In this document: positions 57,526-64,000 of the stretch, piece after piece
Position numbering within the stretch: the stretch's first letter is position 1
How the letters are laid out: the number at the start of each line of letters is the position of its first letter
Assembly: GCF_003967195.1 (NCBI RefSeq)
Contig: NZ_AP018725.1
Location: 1,054,001-1,118,000 of the forward strand
Origin: Sulfuriflexus mobilis
GTDB taxonomy: Bacteria; Pseudomonadota; Gammaproteobacteria; AKS1
DNA length: 64,000 bases
Direction of reading: 5' to 3'
Notes under the pieces: model-generated
The model's database searches: none
What the model was told of the DNA's origin: nothing
Seen by the model: only the letters and a program-made list of their open reading frames with translations
Made by a program: the position numbers and the translations under genes

Positions 57526-59904
57526 TTAGTCGTCCTGCCGCTCTGCATCACGAACAATATCAAACATGGGTGCCAGGCTGTCGGGGTTAAATGAGATGGA
57601 ACTGATGCCTTTCCCCACTAACCAGTGTGTGATCTCCGGGTAGTCAGACGGGGCCTGGCCGCAAATACCGATATATTTATCGGCGCGTTTACAGGCCGTG
57701 ATCGCCATCTCCATGAGCTTGAGGACAGCCGGGTTTCGCTCGTCAAAGTCCTTGACCAGCGAGGAGTCACGGTCAACGCCGAGGGTCAGCTGGGTCAGGT
57801 CGTTTGAACCGATGGAAAAGCCATCGAAGAGTTCAAGAAATTCATCGGCGAGCAGGGCGTTGGCAGGCAGTTCACACATCAGATAGACGCGCAGCCCCTG
57901 GTCACCGCGTTTAAGGCCGAATTCTTCCATGATCGTCAGCACCTCGCGGGCTTCATCGATGGTGCGCACAAACGGTATCATCACGGCCACGTTGTCCAGG
58001 CCCATGGTCTGGCGGACATAGACAAGTGCCTCGCACTCCATTCGAAAACATTCGGTAAAGTCCTGTGAGGGATAACGCGAGGCACCACGAAAACCGAGCA
58101 TGGGGTTTTCTTCCAGTGGCTCAAAATACTGGCCGCCAACCAGGGCGGCATATTCATTCGATTTAAAGTCACTCAGGCGCACAATCACCGGGCGGGGTGA
58201 AAAGGCGGCAGCAATGCTGCCGATGCCTTCGGCGAGGCGCTGGATATAAAACTCCCGTGGTGAGGCAAAGGCGCGACAACGTTGCTCGACATCGCGGCGC
58301 ACCCCGGCATCCAGCATATCCATTTCCAGCAGGGCGCGCGGGTGGACACCGATATAATGGTTAATAATAAATTCCAGCCGGGCCAGGCCGACACCGTCGC
58401 TGGGTAATTGCGACAGGCTATAGGCCTGTTGCGGGTCACCGACATTGAGCATAAGTTTGGTTCGTGGCCGTTCGCCGGTGAAGGGTTCTATCGTCGTTGT
58501 GTGCCAGGCGAGTTTACTGGCAAAGATGAAACCTTCATCCCCTTCACTACAGGCAACCGTTACAGCCTGGCCACTATATAAGGTAGTCGTTGCGTTACCG
58601 CAGCCGACCACGGCAGGTATGCCAAGCTCCCGAGCAATGATTGCCGCATGGCAGGTGCGTCCGCCGCGATTGGTAACGATCGCCGAGGCGATTTTCATAA
58701 TGGGTTCCCAGTCGGGGTCGGTGATATCGGTAACCAGGATCTCGCCTTGCTGCAGACTGCGCATCTCACTGGCATTCTGGATGACTCGCACCTTGCCGCT
58801 GGCAATACGGCGGCCGACACTCTTGCCCGTACACAGAATTTCAGCACGTTCATCGAGCACAAACTGTTCGTAATGCCCTGGCTCACTGATGGCATGAATG
58901 GTCTCCGGGCGTGCCTGCAGTATATAGAGTAGACCGTCCTTGCCATCACGCGCCCATTCTATATCCATAGGCCGGGCTTCACTGGCCTTGTTCGAATAGT
59001 GTTGTTCGATAATGACCGCCTGGCGGGCGAGGCTGAGTATTTCATCGTCACTGAGTACAAAACGGTTTTGTTCTGCCTCAGGGACCGCCTCGTTACGTGT
59101 GCCGCTTTTGTCATACACCATGCGTAAGGCCTTGTCTCCGAGGTCGCGCTTGAGGATGGGGCGATGCACATTATCGAGGTTGGGTTTGAAAACATGATAC
59201 TCATCGGGGTTGACGGTACCTTGGACAACATTTTCACCCAGCCCGTAGGCCGCGTTGATTAAGACCACATCACGAAAACCACTTTCCGTATCCAGAGTAA
59301 ACATGACGCCGGAGGCACCGAGGTCGGCACGGACCATCTTTTGCACGCCGATCGAGAGGGCGACCTTCATATGCTCAAAGCCCTTATCTACCCGGTAGGC
59401 AATCGCCCGGTCATTAAACAGCGAGGCAAAGACCTGCAGGCAGGTTTTTAATACGGTCTGCTCGCCGACGATGTTCAGGTAGGTATTCTGTTGCCCGGCA
59501 AAGGAGGCGCCAGGCAGGTCTTCGGCCGTAGCGGATGAACGCATGGCCACATCCGGACTGGCACCATAGACACCGGCAAGGTCGGCATAGGCCTGACGCA
59601 TTTCACTGGCGAGGTCGGCGGGTAACTCCGCCCCCAGGATCCAGTCACGAATCTGCTTGCCGGTTTTTGCCAGTGCCGTGACGTTACGCACATCGAGCTC
59701 AGCGAGGGCATTAGTGATTGGCTGGCGTAACTGATTGTGATCGAGAAAATACCAGTAGGCCTCGGCCGTGGTGGCAAAACCATCAGGCACCCGTAAACCC
59801 AATGCGGCGAGTTCGCTGATCATCTCGCCAAGGGAGGCATTTTTGCCGCCGACCAGCTCAATATCATGGATACCGAGAGTATTAAATGTCCGCACGTACT
59901 GCAT
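57526..59904 (-). CDS. ppsA: Phosphoenolpyruvate synthase
   Basis: 792 residues, the same length as E. coli PpsA. N-terminal ATP-grasp PPDK domain; swivelling His domain with catalytic His in GGRTCHAAIIAREL; C-terminal TIM barrel with GSNDLTQLTLGVDRD and the catalytic Cys in GICGQAPSD. It converts pyruvate and ATP to PEP, AMP and phosphate. It heads the operon containing glcDEF. Confidence 0.96.
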   Translation of the reverse strand: MQYVRTFNTLGIHDIELVGGKNASLGEMISELAALGLRVPDGFATTAEAYWYFLDHNQLRQPITNALAELDVRNVTALAKTGKQIRDWILGAELPADLASEMRQAYADLAGVYGASPDVAMRSSATAEDLPGASFAGQQNTYLNIVGEQTVLKTCLQVFASLFNDRAIAYRVDKGFEHMKVALSIGVQKMVRADLGASGVMFTLDTESGFRDVVLINAAYGLGENVVQGTVNPDEYHVFKPNLDNVHRPILKRDLGDKALRMVYDKSGTRNEAVPEAEQNRFVLSDDEILSLARQAVIIEQHYSNKASEARPMDIEWARDGKDGLLYILQARPETIHAISEPGHYEQFVLDERAEILCTGKSVGRRIASGKVRVIQNASEMRSLQQGEILVTDITDPDWEPIMKIASAIVTNRGGRTCHAAIIARELGIPAVVGCGNATTTLYSGQAVTVACSEGDEGFIFASKLAWHTTTIEPFTGERPRTKLMLNVGDPQQAYSLSQLPSDGVGLARLEFIINHYIGVHPRALLEMDMLDAGVRRDVEQRCRAFASPREFYIQRLAEGIGSIAAAFSPRPVIVRLSDFKSNEYAALVGGQYFEPLEENPMLGFRGASRYPSQDFTECFRMECEALVYVRQTMGLDNVAVMIPFVRTIDEAREVLTIMEEFGLKRGDQGLRVYLMCELPANALLADEFLELFDGFSIGSNDLTQLTLGVDRDSSLVKDFDERNPAVLKLMEMAITACKRADKYIGICGQAPSDYPEITHWLVGKGISSISFNPDSLAPMFDIVRDAERQDD

Positions 59905-59995
59905 GGCTATAGACCTTTTTATGCTTATGCTGGAAATTCGTTGGTGTATGCGACAAACTACGCCGCAATTTATCTACATGCTAAGAGGCAATCAT

Positions 59996-61180
59996 ATGGG
60001 TAGCAAGTCTTTTCATCCACCTGTGCGTACCTTGATGGGTCCGGGCCCGTCTGATGTGAATCCGCGCATCCTTGAGGCGATGTCTCGCCCCACCATCGGT
60101 CATCTGGACCCGGCCTTTGTGGCCATGATGGATGAAATGAAAGGTCTGTTGCAGTATGCCTTTCAGACCAAGAATGCATTGACCATGCCGGTATCGGCAC
60201 CGGGTTCTGCCGGCATGGAAACCTGTTTCGTTAATCTGGTAGAACCGGGTGATAAGGTTGTGATTTGTCGTAATGGCGTGTTTGGCATGCGTATGACCGA
60301 AAATGTCGAACGCTGCGGCGGGGTAGCCGTATTTGTTGATGATGAGTGGGGCCAGCCGGTTGACCCGGTGAAACTCGAGGCCACCCTGCAGGCCAACCCG
60401 GATGCGAAGATTGTCGCCTTCGTACACGCTGAGACCTCGACCGGCGCCCAGTCTGATGCTAAGACCCTGGTCGAGATCGCCCACAAACATGCCTGCCTGA
60501 CCATTGTGGATGCCGTGACCTCACTCGGTGGTACACCGCTGAAGGTCGATGAGTGGGGCATTGATGCGATTTACTCCGGCACACAAAAATGCCTGTCCTG
60601 CACACCCGGCCTGTCGCCGATCAGTTTCAATGAAGCCGCCCTGGAGAAGGTCAAGAATCGCAAGACCAAGGTACAAAGCTGGTTCCTCGACCTGAATCTG
60701 GTTATGGGTTACTGGGGTAGCGGGGCCAAACGTGCCTATCACCATACCGCACCGATCAATGCCCTCTATGGCCTGCATGAAGCACTCGTGATCCTGGAAG
60801 AAGAGGGCCTGGAAAACTCCTGGGCGCGTCATGCCCGGCATCATGCTGCACTGCGTGCCGGCTTTGAGGCCATGGGACTGCAGTTTATTGTAGATGAGGC
60901 ACACCGCCTGCCACAGCTGAATTCGGTAACCATCCCGGAGGGTATCGATGAGGCCAGCGTACGCAGTCGCCTGCTGAATGAATATAACCTGGAGATCGGT
61001 GCCGGACTGGGTGCCCTGGCCGGTAAGGTCTGGCGTGTTGGCCTGATGGGTTTTGCCGCCAACCAGACCAACGTGTTGTTCTGCCTGCAGTCACTCGACG
61101 CGGTGTTGACGGATATGGGCGCAGCGATTAACAGCGGTGCCGGCGTCAAGGCCGCGCAACAGGCCTACAGCAAGTCTTAA
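59996..61180 (+). CDS. Serine/alanine-glyoxylate aminotransferase
   Basis: 394 residues from ATG 59996, with AGAGG 8 nt upstream; the frame is open to 59768 inside ppsA. Class V PLP fold; the Schiff-base Lys is in YSGTQKCLSC, and MGPGPSDVNPRI begins the chain as in AGXT/SGAT enzymes. It makes glycine from glyoxylate with serine or alanine as donor. It is divergent from the ppsA-glc operon and fits the next step after glycolate oxidase. Confidence 0.92.
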   Translation: MGSKSFHPPVRTLMGPGPSDVNPRILEAMSRPTIGHLDPAFVAMMDEMKGLLQYAFQTKNALTMPVSAPGSAGMETCFVNLVEPGDKVVICRNGVFGMRMTENVERCGGVAVFVDDEWGQPVDPVKLEATLQANPDAKIVAFVHAETSTGAQSDAKTLVEIAHKHACLTIVDAVTSLGGTPLKVDEWGIDAIYSGTQKCLSCTPGLSPISFNEAALEKVKNRKTKVQSWFLDLNLVMGYWGSGAKRAYHHTAPINALYGLHEALVILEEEGLENSWARHARHHAALRAGFEAMGLQFIVDEAHRLPQLNSVTIPEGIDEASVRSRLLNEYNLEIGAGLGALAGKVWRVGLMGFAANQTNVLFCLQSLDAVLTDMGAAINSGAGVKAAQQAYSKS

Positions 61181-61212
61181 TTATTTTTACACTATAGTAT
61201 ATTGTGGCAGTG

Positions 61213-61258
61213 GTCGGCTGGCTCTTCTGAACCGGCCGACGCGGTTGGTCTGTCAGCC
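61213..61258 (+). terminator. Hairpins and T-run after the aminotransferase
   Basis: GTCGGC pairs with GCCGAC (61214-61240), then GGTTG and CAGCC pair around TCTGT and lead into TTTTTAAA. The second stem is only 5 bp. Probable terminator for the plus-strand gene. Confidence 0.4.
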
Positions 61259-61375
61259 TTTTTAAAGTGACGCCATTTGTATAATGATCGCGCGAGCTGA
61301 CGCGTGTGAGATGATCAGATTGTTAGGATAGCCTGCTGGTCTGGTTTTACAGGCGTGAGTCCAATTATTCTACAG

Positions 61376-62608
61376 TTAGCATAATAACTTTCTTAGTTCC
61401 TGTATTTCGTCACTGGCCTCGTCGAGAATTGTACGGATCTCTTCAAGTTCCATGTATTCCATGCCTATCTTCCTGAATGCCGGTATTTCTTCCCTTGCGG
61501 GTGAGGGCTCATCCTCCTGTCGGGTTAAATCGTCACACCAGTGAGCAATTGTAACGACATCGCAATAATCGAGTGGGGTGTCGCTGAAACGTGTCCATTG
61601 CTCGGCTTCCTCGGCCACTTCAATCAGGTCATTGTCAAACCCCCATTTCGACAGGATCAAACCACCAATAATGCCACGAAGTTTATTCACTATCTCATCG
61701 ACTTCTTCCTTATTGATGGGGTAGTCGAGTTTTTCTAAGTGCGCGAGAATAGGGATGGTGCCGATATCATGCACAATTCCGGCCAGCAAGGCATAGTTTG
61801 GGTCAAGACCTGTTCTGGTTTTGGCGAGGTAATAACTTGTCATGGCGATATGGAGACTATGGTCGTAGAGTTTCTTGAGTTCTTTGTGAATGGTTGAGCC
61901 CGTATTGGAGAAGATATTTGCAACAGCATGCGTAGTGGCCAGTTGCTGTGTGGCGGAAAATCCCAGTCTACTTATGGCATCAAAAACTGAGCGTACAGGT
62001 GCGGAGTCGAAAAAACATGCGCTGTTTGCCATATTGATCATTTTTGCGGTAAGGGCCAGATCAGTTTCAATGATGCGAGCCACTTCGGTAATCGATACCT
62101 CGTCGGCTGTAATAGCCTGCCGTACCTTGATAGCGATCTCAGGCAGTCCAGGAAGAGTAATATTGTTATTTTTATATTCCTCAAGAATCTGGTTGAACAA
62201 GCCCTGCTCAGTCTGGGAAACATCAATGTTATCTACATCATAGCCAACTCCTTCATCTTCTTTTTTCAATAGTTCATACAAACTGCAGTCAAAACGTATA
62301 ATCAGACTATCGTCCATGGCACTGGCCGTAACAGCAAGATTCTCCTTAAATAACGGGCAGTCGCGAGACACCTTGCGTGGCGACATATTAGTCTTGAGAT
62401 TGGTCTCGATCATCATGCCTTGTAAGGTGTATATCAGCCAGTGTTGCTCATTTACCCCGGCCAGGCGGTCCCCCCGCTTGAGACGCTGGAAACGTGCCTT
62501 TTTGAACAGGCGTGCGCGTGCTTTCTGGCTAAGCTGGTTAACCGGGAATAAATCATCCATAAAACTCATGTCGAGATGATGTTCCCAGGCGGTACGGTTG
62601 GATGACAT
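61376..62608 (-). CDS. HDOD-domain protein
   Basis: 410 residues. N-terminal region (about 1-125) resembles a cyclic-nucleotide-binding fold without clear nucleotide ligands. The HDOD domain (about 140-340) begins NNNITLPGLPEIAIKV and has the HD-type GIVHDIGTIPIL, although HDOD proteins often lack activity. HDOD proteins act in signalling, motility and biofilm control. It has an upstream sigma-28 promoter. A C-terminal acidic helix follows. Confidence 0.88.
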   Translation of the reverse strand: MSSNRTAWEHHLDMSFMDDLFPVNQLSQKARARLFKKARFQRLKRGDRLAGVNEQHWLIYTLQGMMIETNLKTNMSPRKVSRDCPLFKENLAVTASAMDDSLIIRFDCSLYELLKKEDEGVGYDVDNIDVSQTEQGLFNQILEEYKNNNITLPGLPEIAIKVRQAITADEVSITEVARIIETDLALTAKMINMANSACFFDSAPVRSVFDAISRLGFSATQQLATTHAVANIFSNTGSTIHKELKKLYDHSLHIAMTSYYLAKTRTGLDPNYALLAGIVHDIGTIPILAHLEKLDYPINKEEVDEIVNKLRGIIGGLILSKWGFDNDLIEVAEEAEQWTRFSDTPLDYCDVVTIAHWCDDLTRQEDEPSPAREEIPAFRKIGMEYMELEEIRTILDEASDEIQELRKLLC

Positions 62609-62782
62609 GTTAATGCTCCTGTTCCACTGCCAATCTTAAATATGGCAAGGTGGATTGTGGTAATCGGACAGGTTAGTGCTAATGTCCCATGATTGATTAC
62701 CCATTATGCTGTGGTACTCGCACAGGTTATGACCCGGGTTTTCATGACACTGTATTTCTCTAAGAGTAAGGAGACAGAGGGC

Positions 62783-62809
62783 TTATCGGCAGCTTGGTGC
62801 AGAACTTGA
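62783..62809 (-). promoter_or_regulatory. Sigma-28 promoter of the HDOD gene
   Basis: On the minus strand TCAAGTTC, 11 nt, GCCGATAA: 6 of 8 and 8 of 8 matches, exact spacing. It gives an untranslated leader of about 165-170 nt to the ATG at 62608. Confidence 0.75.
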
Positions 62810-62823
62810 AAAACCTTGTTTTA

Positions 62824-62985
62824 TTAGAGGTTTTTTTGCCCGATGATGCCCGTCGCGGCGGTGTGCCCGCTGCGGGCCTGGATCACTGCCAATACATCTG
62901 TCAGTCTGGTCAATTCAGCCAGTGCATGCGGGATGTCCTCTGCCATCTGTAGCGCCTCGTTACTCAGGGCTTGAAAGCGCCTCAT
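62824..62985 (-). CDS. Possible small ORF, 53 aa
   Basis: ATG at 62985, TAA at 62824. Protein-like composition (ALQMAEDIPHALAELTRLTD is helix-like), but its start codon sits in the spacer of the htpG sigma-32 promoter on the other strand, and only a weak GGGGA precedes it. No family recognised. May be a gene remnant. Confidence 0.25.
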   Translation of the reverse strand: MRRFQALSNEALQMAEDIPHALAELTRLTDVLAVIQARSGHTAATGIIGQKNL

Positions 62986-62998
62986 GCTGTCCCCATGT
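62970..62998 (+). promoter_or_regulatory. Sigma-32 (RpoH) heat-shock promoter of htpG
   Basis: CTTGAAA (62970-62976), 14 nt, CCCCATGT (62991-62998): a perfect match to the RpoH consensus CTTGAAA-N(13-15)-CCCCATnT. Predicted start near 63005, leader about 35 nt. Confidence 0.9.
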
Positions 62999-63039
62999 CA
63001 TTGCCAGCCATTATGTGAAAAACAGGAGCCTGACAACAG

Positions 63040-64000
63040 ATGACCGTTGAGACCCACAAAGAAACCCTTGAATTCCAGACAGAAGTGCAGCAACTGCTGC
63101 GCCTTATGATCCACTCGCTGTACTCGAATAAAGAGATATTCCTGCGTGAACTGATTTCGAATGCCTCGGATGCCTGCGACAAGCTGCGTTTTGAGGCCCT
63201 CGCCGATGATGCCCTGTTTGAAGGCGATAGTGCGCTGGGTGTGAGCGTTTCCTTTGATAAGGAGGCGAAGACCCTGACCATCGCCGATAACGGCATCGGT
63301 ATGTCGCGCGAGGAGGTTATCGATAATATCGGTACCATCGCCAAGTCTGGCACCAAGCAGTTTTTTGAATCCCTGACCGGTGACCAGGCCAGTGACGCTA
63401 ATCTCATTGGCCAGTTCGGTGTCGGTTTCTATTCGGCCTTTATCGTTGCCGACAAGGTCACACTCGAAACCCGTCGTGCCGGTACCGGTAGTGAGCACGG
63501 GGTACGCTGGGAGTCGGCCGGTGAGGGCGATTTCTCGCTGGAGACGATTGAGCGTGACAAGCACGGCACCACGGTCATCCTGCACCTGCGCGATGATGAA
63601 GATGAATTCCTCGATGGCTTCCGCCTGCGCAATATCATTCGTAAATACTCCGATCATATCAGTCTGCCGATCAGCATGCCGGCGGAGGGAGAAGACAAGG
63701 CCGGTGAACTGGAGACAGTGAACAGCGCCTCGGCACTCTGGGCGCGTAGTAAATCCGAGATCAGCGACGAGGAATATAACGAGTTTTACAAACACGTTGC
63801 CCATGACTTCCAGGACCCGTTGTGCCATTTGCATAACCGTGTCGAGGGCAAACTCGAATACACCTCACTCTTGTATGTCCCCTCGAAGGCGCCGTTTGAC
63901 CTATGGGATCGCGACAGCCGTCACGGCATCAAGCTGTATGTGCGCCGCGTCTTTATCATGGACGATGCCGAGCAGCTTATGCCACAGTACCTGCGTTTTG
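63040..64000 (+). CDS. htpG: Chaperone HtpG (Hsp90), truncated by window end
   Basis: The first 320 codons are in the window; the gene continues past 64000. GHKL ATPase motifs are present: [22 protein letters not shown] and [11 protein letters not shown]. The ATG at 63040 has AGGAG 11 nt upstream (63024-63028). HtpG is the bacterial Hsp90, and the sigma-32 promoter upstream fits heat-shock control. The visible part covers the N-terminal ATPase and the start of the middle domain. Confidence 0.96.
   Translation, partial: MTVETHKETLEFQTEVQQLLRLMIHSLYSNKEIFLRELISNASDACDKLRFEALADDALFEGDSALGVSVSFDKEAKTLTIADNGIGMSREEVIDNIGTIAKSGTKQFFESLTGDQASDANLIGQFGVGFYSAFIVADKVTLETRRAGTGSEHGVRWESAGEGDFSLETIERDKHGTTVILHLRDDEDEFLDGFRLRNIIRKYSDHISLPISMPAEGEDKAGELETVNSASALWARSKSEISDEEYNEFYKHVAHDFQDPLCHLHNRVEGKLEYTSLLYVPSKAPFDLWDRDSRHGIKLYVRRVFIMDDAEQLMPQYLRF

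Larger units (their letters stand above)
62609..63039. other. Divergent intergenic region, HDOD versus htpG
   Basis: 431 nt. It holds the sigma-28 promoter (62783-62809, minus), the sigma-32 promoter (62970-62998, plus) and a 53-residue minus-strand frame (62824-62985). The HDOD leader (about 62609-62776) has no recognised riboswitch. Confidence 0.45.

Overview
The window reads as ordinary, gene-dense chromosome of a flagellated, free-living gammaproteobacterium. The support is an E. coli-like core gene set (gltX, glnS, mrcB, yoaA-tsaB, the yffB-dapE pair, ppsA of 792 residues, htpG), tRNAs with encoded CCA, and textbook sigma-28 and sigma-32 promoters. Glycolate oxidase, an aminotransferase of the glyoxylate type, PEP synthase, cyanase with an FNT channel, arsenosugar genes and a Bat operon would fit an aquatic, possibly autotrophic (for example sulfur-oxidising) lineage. 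That last step is inference; no autotrophy gene lies in the window.

Layout. 1-6.9 kb: minus-strand MoxR/DUF58/DUF4381/BatA/BatB-TPR/BatD operon. 7.4-11.5 kb: a lone Flp-type pilin, gltX, glnS, then tRNA-Ala and tRNA-Glu, with a second copy of the tRNA-Glu 3' end and terminator about 220 bp downstream. 11.7-13.6 kb: a chemoreceptor with a sigma-28 promoter and an NlpC/P60 lipoprotein. 13.8-19.9 kb: mrcB, a TPR lipoprotein, a conserved hypothetical gene, yoaA and tsaB. 20-24.4 kb: accessory genes (DUF302, PAP2, VOC, and a DCC/unknown/HTTM trio). 24.6-27.8 kb: a PP2C-kinase fusion, cyanase and an FNT channel. 28.1-29.4 kb: a secreted protein with two CBM-like repeats. 29.5-33.2 kb: dapC-dapD-yffB-dapE. 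33.2-36.9 kb: an EamA transporter, a VOC protein, a REC-PAS-GGDEF-EAL protein and tRNA-Arg. 36.9-49.4 kb: a minus-strand chemotaxis locus. 49.8-52.9 kb: arsenosugar genes and a sulfurtransferase. 53-61.2 kb: a glycolate locus with ppsA and a divergent aminotransferase. 61.4-64 kb: an HDOD protein and the start of htpG.

How parts work together. Five sigma-28 (FliA) promoter matches with exact 11-nt spacers precede the lone chemoreceptor, the REC-PAS-GGDEF-EAL gene, the STAS-cheY-cheA-cheW-parA-MCP-cheR-cheD-cheB run, the MCP-STAS-ATPase run, and the HDOD gene. So motility, chemotaxis and c-di-GMP control look like one regulon spread over 51 kb. The chemotaxis locus is the most unusual part. 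Its main receptor is a soluble protein with a haemoglobin-type globin, three near-identical PAS repeats and a C-terminal xWxxF tail. CheD and the second receptor end in the same five residues, EIDLF. A 58-residue gene is coupled between parA and the receptor. Two STAS proteins and an RsbW-like ATPase add a partner-switching layer. The glycolate genes would convert glycolate to glyoxylate, then to glycine, with PEP synthase returning pyruvate to PEP.

Limits: all family assignments come from reading motifs and lengths; no database search was run. Promoters, operators and terminators are pattern matches.
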